From Candidatus Caenarcanales bacterium (lineage in GTDB: Bacteria > Cyanobacteriota > Vampirovibrionia > LMEP-6097): DNA of 25,303 nucleotides. The number at the start of each line of letters is the position of its first letter. Positions within the stretch are counted from its first letter, which is position 1. Position numbers and translations under genes: made by a program. The notes beneath the pieces are model-generated. The model saw only the letters and a program-made list of their open reading frames with translations, was not told where the DNA came from and made no database searches. Positions 6,840 to 15,335 of this stretch are shown in pieces. Where the stretch lies: NCBI GenBank assembly GCA_022447685.1, contig JAKVAO010000037.1, forward strand, positions 1 to 25,303, given 5' to 3'.

Positions 6840-8412
6840 GTTTGCAACTAATAACGATTTATCCCGCTTGTTTGACAAGCGGGGCAATTTAATTTGTGGA
6901 AATTTGGAGCTATTAAAAACTGTAAAAATAGACAGTATTCATAGCTATATTAACGATCAAGCTAATGAGCGGAAAATAGTATCGCTTCATAAGCCTGAAC
7001 ATTCGTATCCGAATAAAGAAAAACCTTTCCTTGCCATACATGGTGGCTTAGGTAACCCTGAGGCTTCCGTAATCAGGCTTTATTCAGAAAGCTTAAAAGC
7101 TCTTCAAACTAAGTATAATCTAGTAGCTATAGATCCATATGCCTCTACTAATCCTCAAGAAAGAAAGGCAAGAATAAATGAAATTAAAGAAAAATTAGGA
7201 ATAGAATACGCTAAGACTTTTAGTCCTCAAGAATACTTTGAGACACTTAAAAACACAGAGAAAAAACCGGCAGGAGTTTTCATCCTGACACCAGTTGCTT
7301 ACCATACAAGTACAATTAAAAACTATGAAGAACAACTCGCTAAGAATAATGAAAATATGCTCTTCGTTGTTGAGAAGCCAAGCTGTAGCTTAGGAGAAAT
7401 TAATAATATAAATTCAAATGACTTTCACGATCTCCAGCAAGAAGGCTTTTTTGATTTTATAGACAGGCTCAGCAGGCAAAACAATAGTTTCTACCTAGTT
7501 GACTCAGCTATGGTTTCTCACTCATTAAACTATTTACTCGAAAATAACTTATTAGATAATCTTGGAAAAATCACAAAAATAAACGCGATTGGTCTCGATA
7601 TGCCAGCAAGTTTCACAGAAGAAAATCAAGATTTAAATCAATTTCTATTCCAAAATAAAATCCCAGAAATAAATGAAAGATCTTTACTGAGTCTAAAAAC
7701 CAGTGGCGGAGCAGGCTTGGGTTTCGACATGGGTATCCATGCTCTTGCTGGACTATCTAGATTACTTGATAGTCAAGGCTATGATCTTTCAGAAGCAAAA
7801 ATAAAAAAAGATAAAGTAAAACTTGAAGCCATAGATGAAAACACAGTCAAAAACAGGGATGCTGCAGCAGAAACTTATGTAAGTGCTCAAGCAAAATTAG
7901 GAGATATTGAGATATATTTCGAGGGTGGCAAAGGAGCTGAGATCTGGGATAGGCGTTTAGAAATCTTTACTGAGAATGCGATTGTAATTCTTGGACTTGG
8001 AACTTTAAAACATAAAAATTACATTATGATAATCCCGAAAGATAGCAAAGAGAAAGCCCAAATAATTAATTTCGAGTCAGCAGACTCTGGCTATCAAATT
8101 CATATGCAAGATATTTACAACTTGCTTGAGCACAAAGATAGCAATAATTCAAATCAAAAAAATAATCAAAATTCAGGTCGGAAACAAGAGCTTAGCCCGC
8201 AAAAATCAGTGAAAATAATGAAGTCAGCGATGGACTTTATTAGTAAGGTTTTCTTTGCTCATGGTAAATCCATTTCAGGGAGAGAAAGCAATATTAAGAA
8301 AGTCAGCCAAATGTATAGCAACCAAAATTTAACTGATGAGGAGAAAAGTATAAGGGCTTTGCTAGAGAAATTAAAAGGATTTAATGGAATATTTAGAAAA
8401 AACTTGATTTAA
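6838..8412 (+). CDS. Gfo/Idh/MocA-like oxidoreductase, divergent
   Basis: This 524-residue protein has weak but orderly features of the NAD(P)-dependent Gfo/Idh/MocA sugar oxidoreductases. A beta strand and Gly-rich turn FLAIHGGLG (64-72) starts a Rossmann-like fold; TPVAYHTSTI (151-160) and FVVEKPSCS (176-184) fit the TP-x-x-x-H and EKP motifs, with the EKP Lys being the usual catalytic or cofactor residue. GGAGLGFDMGIHAL (290-303) matches the family's GGG-x-L-D-x-G-x-H segment. It is longer than the usual 330-400 residues; the last 120 residues are Asn/Lys-rich and unrecognised. I chose GTG at 6838, seven bases after AAAGGAG; TTG at 6835 is too close. The substrate cannot be told. A glucose-6-phosphate dehydrogenase-like origin is a less likely alternative. 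Confidence 0.6.
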   Translation: MFATNNDLSRLFDKRGNLICGNLELLKTVKIDSIHSYINDQANERKIVSLHKPEHSYPNKEKPFLAIHGGLGNPEASVIRLYSESLKALQTKYNLVAIDPYASTNPQERKARINEIKEKLGIEYAKTFSPQEYFETLKNTEKKPAGVFILTPVAYHTSTIKNYEEQLAKNNENMLFVVEKPSCSLGEINNINSNDFHDLQQEGFFDFIDRLSRQNNSFYLVDSAMVSHSLNYLLENNLLDNLGKITKINAIGLDMPASFTEENQDLNQFLFQNKIPEINERSLLSLKTSGGAGLGFDMGIHALAGLSRLLDSQGYDLSEAKIKKDKVKLEAIDENTVKNRDAAAETYVSAQAKLGDIEIYFEGGKGAEIWDRRLEIFTENAIVILGLGTLKHKNYIMIIPKDSKEKAQIINFESADSGYQIHMQDIYNLLEHKDSNNSNQKNNQNSGRKQELSPQKSVKIMKSAMDFISKVFFAHGKSISGRESNIKKVSQMYSNQNLTDEEKSIRALLEKLKGFNGIFRKNLI

Positions 8413-8467
8413 GCAGAATTTTGTTGAAAATATCCATTTTCACCATTGAAAAAATCATTTACAGTAC

Positions 8468-9018
8468 TCACATATTCGTTAATAAATTTTGTAATCTTTC
8501 GTACTGTTCCTGTTCATCTTCAGAGCTGGAAAATTTATCAAAAATCTCTTCGGTTTCATTAGCTAAGCTTGATAAAGAATCACAATATAATGACTCTACT
8601 CGCAAATTTAGTTATAAAAACTATCATTATTAAAGTTTGTTCTAATTTGACTGTGCTCGAAACCTTTATTTTCTAAAAGCTCTTGACTTATTTCTTGATG
8701 CTTTTCTTTATCAGGCAAGAAAGGAGCAGCAAAATGAGCTAAACTTGCTACCAATTTACCATCAGAACTTCTTGGTACTTAACTTCAATATGGTCACTAT
8801 TATCAACTGAATTAACTAAGCACTTACCATTCACGAAATTATTATCATTGTTGGGTTATAGAAGACTCTTGAAATGAATCTAAACTTTGAAGAACTATCT
8901 GCTCAGAATTTCCTAGCAAAGCTGGAGATTCACTAACTATATTTTGGTTTAAACTTTGCACAATAGTAACTAATTTCAATGTGTTGATACGTGGGCTGAA
9001 GATATTAAATTTGTTAAT
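8468..9018 (-). pseudogene. Decayed lineage-specific gene of unknown function
   Basis: Between the oxidoreductase and position 9218 there is no intact gene. The minus strand, however, contains four consecutive stretches of protein-like sequence in different frames. They read, in order, INTLKLVTIVQSLNQNIVSE... (ending at a stop at 8845-8847), NDNNFVNGKCLVNSVDNSD..., SSDGKLVASLAHFAAPFLPD..., and VESLYCDSLSSLANETEEIF... ending at the stop at 8468-8470. The breaks fall near 8847, 8770 and 8608. The rebuilt product would be about 180 residues, rich in Asn, Ser, Glu and Gln like the other unknown proteins of this window. No start codon is obvious; the left limit given for the 5' end is approximate. 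I recognise no domain. 8413-8467 and 9019-9103 hold nothing I can support. Confidence 0.5.
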
Positions 9019-9103
9019 AAATTTAAGTAAATGGCGGAGAGCAATTGCCGAACATAATGAAATTTTAGAACTTTATCAAAATATAATCACGTGTTAAAGA
9101 TTC

Positions 9104-9138
9104 AAAAAAAAGAAAAGGCAACTGTAGAAACAGTTACC
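9104..9138 (-). terminator. Strong terminator after the 131-residue helical protein
   Basis: Read on the minus strand, a 9-bp stem (9130-9138 with 9117-9125, one G-U pair) with a 4-nt loop is followed by a T-rich run covering 9104-9116. It lies about 80 bases after the stop codon at 9218 and is among the clearest terminators in the window. Confidence 0.85.
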
Positions 9139-9217
9139 TTAAGCGCAAATTGATGGATTGATTGATTAAATCTTTTAAGATAGCTTTCCCCCTCCCTATC
9201 AAGAGGCAGAGATACTA

Positions 9218-9613
9218 TTAAGCTTTTGATAAATCGATTAAAGACTTTCTCAAGTTTTGTTCTTGCTGAACCTCTTGGTTATAGTGCTGTTCTTCGATTC
9301 TAAGTTCACCAAGCATAGCTCTTGCTTGATATAGCAATTGTCTTAAAATTGTCTGGTCTGCAATGTGAGTACCTATAGTACCTGTACCTGCAAATTCCTG
9401 TAAACCTTCACGAACTGATACTGTTAATGTGGCTTCGTCTGGTACACCAGCATATGCTGCATCAATACCTGTTAAGATATTACCTACCGTTTGTGTATCA
9501 TCACCTAAAATTGCTTTTTGTAATTCAAGCTCTAGCTGGTTCACTATTTGTTGTTGTGCGTCTATTTTAGACCTAACCTTCGCTAATTGTTGTGCTGTGT
9601 TAATTGCCGCCAT
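9218..9613 (-). CDS. Small helical protein of unknown function, likely abundant
   Basis: I do not recognise this 131-residue protein. It looks almost wholly alpha-helical: an Ala/Gln-rich heptad-like region at 5-35, a short Gly/Thr-rich middle (about 50-83, with GIDAAYAGVP and GTGTIGTH), and a second coiled-coil-like helix from 85 to the end. It has no Cys, no Trp, no signal peptide and no membrane segment. Three things suggest high expression: a full AAGGAGG ribosome binding site at 9622-9628 eight bases before the ATG, the strong terminator, and a preference for codons such as GGT, GTA and CGT. The gene stands alone between the decayed region and the divergent prenyl synthase. It could be a structural or filament subunit, but that is a guess from shape alone. 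Confidence 0.8.
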   Translation of the reverse strand: MAAINTAQQLAKVRSKIDAQQQIVNQLELELQKAILGDDTQTVGNILTGIDAAYAGVPDEATLTVSVREGLQEFAGTGTIGTHIADQTILRQLLYQARAMLGELRIEEQHYNQEVQQEQNLRKSLIDLSKA

Positions 9614-9678
9614 CTATACTGCCTCCTTGATTTTCAACTACACTCTCTCAATTAAATAATCTCAAAGTTAAGAATTAT

Positions 9679-9706
9679 TTAACTGATCGGTGAATTACGC
9701 TAGAAT
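9679..9706 (+). promoter_or_regulatory. Promoter of the prenyl diphosphate synthase gene
   Basis: A -35 TTAACT (9679-9684) and a -10 TAGAAT (9701-9706) are separated by 16 bases. The predicted start, about 9713, is one base before the ATG at 9714, so the message would be leaderless. This is the main reason to prefer 9714 over the GTG at 9690, which lies inside the promoter. Confidence 0.55.
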
Positions 9707-9713
9707 CAATCTT

Positions 9714-10685
9714 ATGATCTACTCCGTAGCTGATTCACATAAACTATATACCCGATATTTCGAAAATATTCTCTTAAATTTGAAAAAAACATTAAAATTT
9801 TTTAAATGTTTAGAAAATTATGAAACAAATCGACTAAGTGAATCTACGGAATACAGTTTTTCTAATGGTGGGAAAAGGTTAAGACCTGTTTTGGCTTTAA
9901 TGACAGCAGATGCTGTATTACATAATGAGGAGCCTAAAGATATAGAATCTAACCCTGCTATGGGCTTGGCGCTAGCTATTGAGTTAATACATTGTGGTAG
10001 TTTGGTGCACGATGATCTTCCTTGTATGGATGATGACGATCTTAGGCGAGGTAAACCGACCAATCATAAAGTATATGGAGAAGATATAGCGCTGCTAGCA
10101 GGAGATTTCTTATTAGTAAGTCCTATGTCTGTATTTATGGAATATAGCCAGCAGCAACTTAAGCTTCCAGCTGATTTAATTCTTCAGGTGAGCCAGAATC
10201 TATTAGTAGCTATTCAACAGATGATATTGGGGCAAGCTATGGACTTGGATCTGGCTAGAGAGAATATAAAAGAACATATAAAAGACGAGAAATATCTCAG
10301 TCAGAAATTTGAAGAATCTAAATTGATGCAGGAGTATAAAACTGGCGCATTACTATCTGCTGCGATAACTAATGCTGCTATTCTTGCAGGGGCTAAGCCA
10401 GAAGAAGTGAATGCACTCGACAAATATTCTAAAAATCTTGGATTAGCATTTCAAATCGTCGACGATATTTTAGATCATACGGCAAGCACTGAAGCGATGG
10501 GGAAAAAGACTCAGAAAGACATTGAGCAAAACAAGCTTACTTATGTAGATATCTATGGTTTAGAACAAGCAAGGCTAGAAGCCGAAACTTTGATAAAAGA
10601 AGCCAAGGAAATTTTAGAGACTACATCTATATATTCTGATAAACTAAAGTTGATCGCCGATTATGTCATTTGCAGAAACAATTAA
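9714..10685 (+). CDS. Polyprenyl (farnesyl/geranylgeranyl) diphosphate synthase
   Basis: A 323-residue trans-prenyltransferase that condenses isopentenyl diphosphate with allylic diphosphates to make C15-C20 precursors for quinones, carotenoids or undecaprenyl lipids. The NGGKRLRP substrate-binding motif is at 51-58, the first Asp-rich motif DDLPCMD at 100-106 followed by DDDLRRGKPT, and the second Asp-rich motif DDILD at 250-254, preceded by the FQ pair. The four-residue spacing in the first motif is the bacterial IspA/CrtE type. A slightly enlarged segment (about 185-205) before the KTGALL motif is unusual but small. Chain length cannot be fixed by eye, so I give no symbol. The 3' end overlaps the DUF212 gene by 23 bases, which suggests translational coupling. 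Confidence 0.93.
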   Translation: MIYSVADSHKLYTRYFENILLNLKKTLKFFKCLENYETNRLSESTEYSFSNGGKRLRPVLALMTADAVLHNEEPKDIESNPAMGLALAIELIHCGSLVHDDLPCMDDDDLRRGKPTNHKVYGEDIALLAGDFLLVSPMSVFMEYSQQQLKLPADLILQVSQNLLVAIQQMILGQAMDLDLARENIKEHIKDEKYLSQKFEESKLMQEYKTGALLSAAITNAAILAGAKPEEVNALDKYSKNLGLAFQIVDDILDHTASTEAMGKKTQKDIEQNKLTYVDIYGLEQARLEAETLIKEAKEILETTSIYSDKLKLIADYVICRNN

Positions 10686-11124
10686 ATCTAATGGTTATGA
10701 GGTTATTAGCTCAGTTGTTCTTGCTAACTTAATTGCGCAAGTAGTTAAGACTATTATATATTCAGTCATTCGTAAACGTGTCATGTGGCATATGTTGGTG
10801 AATACTGGTGGTATGCCTTCTAGTCATAGTTCTTCTATAGTTGCACTTGCTTGTTCCACGGGATTAATCTCAGGGTTTAATTCTGTAGAATTTGCTATTG
10901 CACTTACTATGTCAGCTGTAGTGATGTATGATTCCGCTGGTATACGCCGCTCTGCTGGAAAGCAAGCTTCTGCCCTGAATAAAATCATTCATGAATTACC
11001 TGATGGACACGACCTTAAAGAAGTTAGTTTGAAAGAATTGCTGGGTCATAGTCCTAGAGAAGTTTTTGCTGGAGCTATACTTGGTATAGCTGTTAGCCTT
11101 GCTGTGCATTTGATTTTGATTTGA
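10663..11124 (+). CDS. Divergent PAP2 family (DUF212) membrane protein
   Basis: A 153-residue integral membrane protein related to PAP2 phosphatases. It has the family's signature segments NTGGMPSSHSS (47-57), MYDSAGIRRSAGKQA (88-102) with LNKI after it, and LLGHSPREVFAGAILGI (125-141). Hydrophobic stretches at about 15-35, 60-85 and 133-153 fit membrane helices. In acid phosphatases of this superfamily the SH and R/H pairs bind phosphate; activity in the divergent branch is unproven. The gene starts inside the prenyl synthase gene with no ribosome binding site, so it is probably coupled to it. This pairing is familiar from cyanobacteria and suggests a role in dephosphorylating or handling prenyl diphosphates. 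The 3' end overlaps the convergent unknown gene by 32 bases. Confidence 0.92.
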   Translation: MSFAETIKSNGYEVISSVVLANLIAQVVKTIIYSVIRKRVMWHMLVNTGGMPSSHSSSIVALACSTGLISGFNSVEFAIALTMSAVVMYDSAGIRRSAGKQASALNKIIHELPDGHDLKEVSLKELLGHSPREVFAGAILGIAVSLAVHLILI

Positions 11125-13036
11125 CATTTTCCTTTTCTGATTTGAATTTCTCTCTGAGTTTTTGAGCTATTTTAGAATTTTTTGGTATCTTTTCCAAATC
11201 TTCGTTGAACCCCTGAACATCTTCTAGCTGAATTGCGTCGATAAACTGATCTACATCTTGCTGATTCAGTTCTAGGTCTTTAAGAATAGTGTCCATGTAT
11301 CTATAGAAGTCTAATTTGTTTTTAATTGCTTTATTATAAGTATTCATAGTATTAAATATTTCTCTGAAATCATCTGGACTTTTAATTAGATGGTTTTTAA
11401 TTTTTAGGAGAATTTTTTTACTGAATTCAGGCTCACTTGCCAGGTCTAGTTTTTTAAATAAATCATTTGGGCTTTGGAATATTTCAGGATCTGGCTGCCA
11501 GTGATCAATCCATAGGACTTGATACGGATTAGAAGAAGTAAATTTCTGAGCATTATTCATTAAGTCGTTAAGATATTGTTCTTTTAAGTTTGTGAATTCT
11601 TGATAGTTTTCAGGATTTGTTATTTCAGAGAGAGGGATCTTGAGAATGTTAATCCCGAATAAATTATTTAGTTGAGTGTTAAATTCTTTTTCAGATTTAC
11701 TGTTTAATGAAATTTCTTTACAAAGACTAAGATGAAATAACTGCTGATTATCATAAGCCTCTTCTAGACTTTTGTTTGTCACTATCTGTGTCATTGTATG
11801 TGAAGGTAATTCTTCTGCTTGAAGAAGTTTATGAGTAAAAAACGTATTCATCTTTAGAAGGGATTTTTTCATAACTTTATTAAGATCTTCTGTTTCAACA
11901 AAAGGATATTTTATGTCTAGCTTAAGATCATTTTTAAAAATATCTTTGAATGAATTCACAAAACAATAAAAAACTTCAGGATTATCCATTGCAACCTCAA
12001 AAATGATGCTGAATATGTCAATTAAATACTCATCTTCACTTTCAGATATCTTTGATGCAATATCGACTAAATCTTGAAATTCTATTGATTTAATTATTGA
12101 TTCACTGTCTGTACCATCTTTCATCTTTTCTAGGGTTTTATCCAAAACTTTTTCTAGAGACTGATAGTGTAATTTAGCTTTTAATTGATCAACTATAAAT
12201 TTAATAAAATCATCAGGGTAATTATGTTCTAAGTCTCTTTGGGGCTGAGCTATATTACAGTTTTCTTGCCACCAAGTATCATCAAGCTTGAGAAACTCTT
12301 TTAGATTTTGTGTCTTGTGAGACTTAGATCCCTTAGTAATATTCATAAAGTCGCGGTTGAAAACAGCATCAATATGCGAGTAAGCGCTATTGTATATATC
12401 TGCACCACTTTGTACTGTGCTGACTGGATGATAATGTGCAAAATTAACCCTATCTGTGACCTTATCTGTTCTTTTTTTATATCCTTGTAGCAGATTTACA
12501 AAACTTAGGTCAATAATATTGGATTGAGACTCTGATTCTTGGTGAAAAGTGAAAATAGGTTTTTGATAGTCTTTATAAGTAGAGATCATCCCTTCTGTTC
12601 CACTAAAAAAAATCTGCCTTAGGTTAATATCTATATAATCTTCGCTAAGTCTATTTTTCTTTGGATCTTGATTGTTAATCGGGACTTTAGCTCTGCTTCG
12701 GTCTATAAGAATTCCATGCTCCACAGTTCCAGAAAAATTATCTCCAATCGCCATAATATCTTTCATTGGTAGGGGGATATTTATATGCCTGTCTGTAAAA
12801 CTATTTATGAAAATTGATGCTAATTCTTTAATTTCTTCTATGTCTTCAGCTGAGTAATAATCTCTTAGTTGATCTAATCTTATTGGTTTTATTTCACTTG
12901 ACTCTGTTCTTGCTATTTGCTTAGCATTATTTCTCATACCTGAGGCTGTAGATTCTTTGCTCCCGATATTATGATGCGAGAGTGAGAGGGCAAGGTTTGC
13001 ACCTGGCAATGTTAAATTAGTTAATTTGTTAAGCAT
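11093..13036 (-). CDS. Large unknown protein with a JAMM-like motif
   Basis: I do not recognise this 647-residue protein as a whole. Its most telling segment is FAHYHPVSTVQSGAD (199-213): H201, H203, S210 and D213 fit the HxHPx(n)SxxD zinc motif of JAMM/MPN metalloproteases, with five rather than six residues between P and S. E106 in GTVEHGILID lies about 95 residues before it and could be the catalytic Glu, as in that fold. The N-terminal 45 residues are polar and probably disordered; the C-terminal two thirds (about 230-630) are mostly helical and Asp/Glu/Lys-rich. There is no signal peptide or membrane segment. The start lies behind a TGCTATTAT extended -10 with a leader of about six bases. 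A lineage-specific peptidase is a possibility, not a conclusion. Confidence 0.8.
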   Translation of the reverse strand: MLNKLTNLTLPGANLALSLSHHNIGSKESTASGMRNNAKQIARTESSEIKPIRLDQLRDYYSAEDIEEIKELASIFINSFTDRHINIPLPMKDIMAIGDNFSGTVEHGILIDRSRAKVPINNQDPKKNRLSEDYIDINLRQIFFSGTEGMISTYKDYQKPIFTFHQESESQSNIIDLSFVNLLQGYKKRTDKVTDRVNFAHYHPVSTVQSGADIYNSAYSHIDAVFNRDFMNITKGSKSHKTQNLKEFLKLDDTWWQENCNIAQPQRDLEHNYPDDFIKFIVDQLKAKLHYQSLEKVLDKTLEKMKDGTDSESIIKSIEFQDLVDIASKISESEDEYLIDIFSIIFEVAMDNPEVFYCFVNSFKDIFKNDLKLDIKYPFVETEDLNKVMKKSLLKMNTFFTHKLLQAEELPSHTMTQIVTNKSLEEAYDNQQLFHLSLCKEISLNSKSEKEFNTQLNNLFGINILKIPLSEITNPENYQEFTNLKEQYLNDLMNNAQKFTSSNPYQVLWIDHWQPDPEIFQSPNDLFKKLDLASEPEFSKKILLKIKNHLIKSPDDFREIFNTMNTYNKAIKNKLDFYRYMDTILKDLELNQQDVDQFIDAIQLEDVQGFNEDLEKIPKNSKIAQKLREKFKSEKENVKSKSNAQQG

Positions 13037-13049
13037 AAATCAAAGTAAG

Positions 13050-13058
13050 ATAATAGCA
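13050..13058 (-). promoter_or_regulatory. Extended -10 of the 647-residue unknown gene
   Basis: TGCTATTAT on the minus strand predicts a start near 13043, six bases before the ATG at 13036. No Shine-Dalgarno sequence fits in that space. Confidence 0.5.
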
Positions 13059-13095
13059 CCCTGGTCGAATTAGCTTAAAATATCTAAATTCCGTG

Positions 13096-13101
13096 TATAA
13101 A
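13096..13101 (+). promoter_or_regulatory. -10 element of the alpha/beta hydrolase gene
   Basis: TATAAA ends seven bases before the ATG at 13108, so the predicted transcript starts at the A of the start codon. The -35 is poor. The GTG at 13093, which would add five residues, lies upstream of this transcript start. Confidence 0.4.
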
Positions 13102-13107
13102 TTAAAT

Positions 13108-13842
13108 ATGGAAACCATAGTTCTTGCACTTCATGGACTTGGCGGCAGAGCCGCCTGGTTTGATAATCTACGCAAAGAGCTAGAGTCTGATCAATTGAAA
13201 TTTTATGCTTCAGATCTTCAAGGTTTTGGTAATAATGAACCTAGAGGTCATATAAATTCATATAAACAATGGCTTAGGCAGGTAGAAGCTGAATATTTAG
13301 AACTTAAGGACAAGTATCCAAGCTCTCAGTTCGTTTTGCTTGGGCATAGCCTTGGTGCTGTGATTTTGAGTAATTTGATTATTGACCCTGAGGATAAATT
13401 AATTTTCTCAGTTCCAGGTTTTAAGGGGGCTAAAGCGACTTTCTCTCTGGCTTTTACCATTAATACTATATGTAAGCTCATAGAAGATCGCTTAATTAAG
13501 CATGAAGATAGACTGATTCGCCTGCCAAGCTCAAAAGATGAGCCTGATATTACAGATGAAGACCCACTTAAAGTCTATGAAGTTAGTCCAAATCTGCTTT
13601 GGCAGATACTGATGATGTCACAGAATTTAGAGAAGAAGCTGAGTATATTCTCTAATCCTCTTCTTTTGATCCAAGTAAAAAATGATCAAGTAGTCAGTAA
13701 TGAAGTAATGGATCAGATGCTAGCAGTTATGCCTTCGACTGAGAAGAATGTCATTGAGCTAATAAATACAGAACACGATTGGATTTGGGATCCAAGGGCT
13801 GTGCATCAGGCTGTACCTGGAATTAAAGATTTCTTGGCTTAG
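13108..13842 (+). CDS. Alpha/beta hydrolase (serine hydrolase, lipase-like)
   Basis: A 244-residue alpha/beta hydrolase of the S33/monoacylglycerol lipase-like kind. HGLGG at 9-13 supplies the oxyanion hole, GHSLG (79-83) holds the nucleophile S81, KNDQVV (191-196) the acid D193, and TEHDW (221-225) the base H223, so the triad is complete and in the normal order. A helical cap of about 75 residues (105-180) sits between the strands. There is no signal peptide, so it probably acts in the cytoplasm or at the inner membrane face. The substrate, likely an acylglycerol or other ester, cannot be told from sequence. It is divergent from the 647-residue unknown and convergent with fumC, with only two bases between stop codons. 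Confidence 0.88.
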   Translation: METIVLALHGLGGRAAWFDNLRKELESDQLKFYASDLQGFGNNEPRGHINSYKQWLRQVEAEYLELKDKYPSSQFVLLGHSLGAVILSNLIIDPEDKLIFSVPGFKGAKATFSLAFTINTICKLIEDRLIKHEDRLIRLPSSKDEPDITDEDPLKVYEVSPNLLWQILMMSQNLEKKLSIFSNPLLLIQVKNDQVVSNEVMDQMLAVMPSTEKNVIELINTEHDWIWDPRAVHQAVPGIKDFLA

Positions 13843-13863
13843 AGCTAAACTCCAGCTTTAGCT
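13843..13863. repeat. Small hairpin between the hydrolase and fumC stops
   Basis: AGCTAAA (13843-13849) and TTTAGCT (13857-13863) form a 7-bp stem with a 7-nt loop at the point where the two convergent genes meet. There is no T-run on either side, so termination would be weak. Confidence 0.4.
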
Positions 13864-15254
13864 GAAATATTAGGCGCGCACATATTTTCAGGCTTAACCC
13901 AATCATCAAACTGCTCTTCACTAAGATGACCAAGAGCTATAGCTGATTCTTTGAGTGTAAGACCTTTCTTATGAGCATTTTTAGCAATTTCGGCAGCCTT
14001 ATCATATCCAATATGTGGGTTAAGTGCAGTAACTAACATCAAAGAATTATTCAAATGCTTTTTGCAGTTTTCTTTATTAGCTTCAATACCAATCACACAG
14101 TTATTTCTAAATGATTGGGCAGCATCTGCAAGTAAGCGAGCTGAATTTAGAAGATTGAATATCATCATTGGTTTGAATACATTAAGTTCGAAGTGCCCAG
14201 ACGCGCCACCAAAGTTGATCGCAACATCATTACCCATAACTTGAGCACAAACCATAGTCAAAGCTTCACACTGAGTAGGGTTTACTTTACCCGGCATAAT
14301 AGAAGAACCTGGCTCGTTGGCTGGTAAATTAAGTTCGCCAAGTCCAGAACGTGGTCCAGAACCAAGCATGCGAATATCATGTGCAATTTTCATTAAAGAC
14401 GCAGCAACGGTTTTCAATGCACCTGAAGCCATCACTACAGCATCGTGTGCAGCAAGAGATTCAAATTTGTTAGGAGCAGTAACAAATTCTGTGCCTGTTA
14501 TTTCTGAAATTTTCACAGCAACTTTATCTGCAAAGTCTGGATGTGAGTTTAAACCAGTACCGACTGCTGTTCCACCAAGAGCAAGCTCAGAAAGATCTGG
14601 GATGCTAGCTTTAACTCTAGCAATAGCTTTTTTGAGTTGAGTTGAATAACCCGAAAACTCTTGCCCTAAACTAAGTGGGGTTGCGTCCATTAGGTGTGTT
14701 CTACCAATTTTGGTTATGTCTTTGAACTCCTCAGCTTTCTTCTCAATGCTCTCCTGCAGTAATTCTAGTGAGGGAATCAAAGAATCTTCGAGAAAAGATT
14801 TAGCTGCAATATGCATTGCTGTGGGGAAAGTATCATTGGAAGATTGAGATTTGTTAACATCGTCATTAGGGTGAATAGGGTCTTTGGAACCTAGAACTCC
14901 ACCTGCAATTTCAATGGCTTTATTTGCGATAACTTCGTTTACATTCATATTAGATTGAGTGCCAGAACCTGTTTGCCAAACAACTAGTGGGAAATGGTCG
15001 TTGAGGTTACCAGATATAACTTCATCTGCTGCTTTGGAGATTAACTCTGCTTTGTCAGAACTCAATAGACCTAGATCTTTATTAACAAGAGCAGCTGCTT
15101 TTTTCAAAACACCGAAAGCTTTTACTATCTCAAGTGGCATTAAATCGTGACCTATCTTGAAATTGATTAATGATCTTGCTGTTTGAGCGCCATAATATTT
15201 GTTCGCTGGAACACTCAGTTCACCCATAGTATCTTTTTCAGTTCTTGTTTCCAT
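13845..15254 (-). CDS. fumC: Class II fumarate hydratase
   Basis: The 469-residue protein is a full-length class II (iron-independent) fumarase, which interconverts fumarate and L-malate in the citric acid cycle as a homotetramer. It starts METRTEKDTMGE-x-x-VPANKYYGAQT as in the family. Other hallmarks are the TGSGTQSNMNVNEV segment (about 95-108), the SQSSND substrate-binding loop, RTHLMDATPL near 185, and the superfamily signature GSSIMPGKVNP near 316-326 with its catalytic Ser. The NKFES and ALNPHIGYDKAA segments distinguish it from aspartase and argininosuccinate lyase. The gene stands alone with its own promoter directly before the start. Nothing is missing. Confidence 0.96.
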   Translation of the reverse strand: METRTEKDTMGELSVPANKYYGAQTARSLINFKIGHDLMPLEIVKAFGVLKKAAALVNKDLGLLSSDKAELISKAADEVISGNLNDHFPLVVWQTGSGTQSNMNVNEVIANKAIEIAGGVLGSKDPIHPNDDVNKSQSSNDTFPTAMHIAAKSFLEDSLIPSLELLQESIEKKAEEFKDITKIGRTHLMDATPLSLGQEFSGYSTQLKKAIARVKASIPDLSELALGGTAVGTGLNSHPDFADKVAVKISEITGTEFVTAPNKFESLAAHDAVVMASGALKTVAASLMKIAHDIRMLGSGPRSGLGELNLPANEPGSSIMPGKVNPTQCEALTMVCAQVMGNDVAINFGGASGHFELNVFKPMMIFNLLNSARLLADAAQSFRNNCVIGIEANKENCKKHLNNSLMLVTALNPHIGYDKAAEIAKNAHKKGLTLKESAIALGHLSEEQFDDWVKPENMCAPNISAKAGV

Positions 15255-15261
15255 AGCATTA

Positions 15262-15291
15262 ATGATAATCCAAAAGAGCTTTACTTGTCTT
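15262..15291 (-). promoter_or_regulatory. fumC promoter
   Basis: On the minus strand, TATCAT (15262-15267) is the -10 and AAGACA (15286-15291) a plausible -35 with 18 bases between. The predicted start at about 15255 is directly before the ATG at 15254, so this message should also be leaderless. Confidence 0.45.
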
Positions 15292-15335
15292 AAAAGATTA
15301 GCCTTGTTTTTATCTTAGATTTTTCGAAATATAGA

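Noticed and set aside
9001..9097. Short plus-strand stretch ending KWRRAIAEHNEILELYQ-like
   Set aside because: It looks protein-like, but is under 40 codons, has no credible start or ribosome binding site, and I know no family for it.
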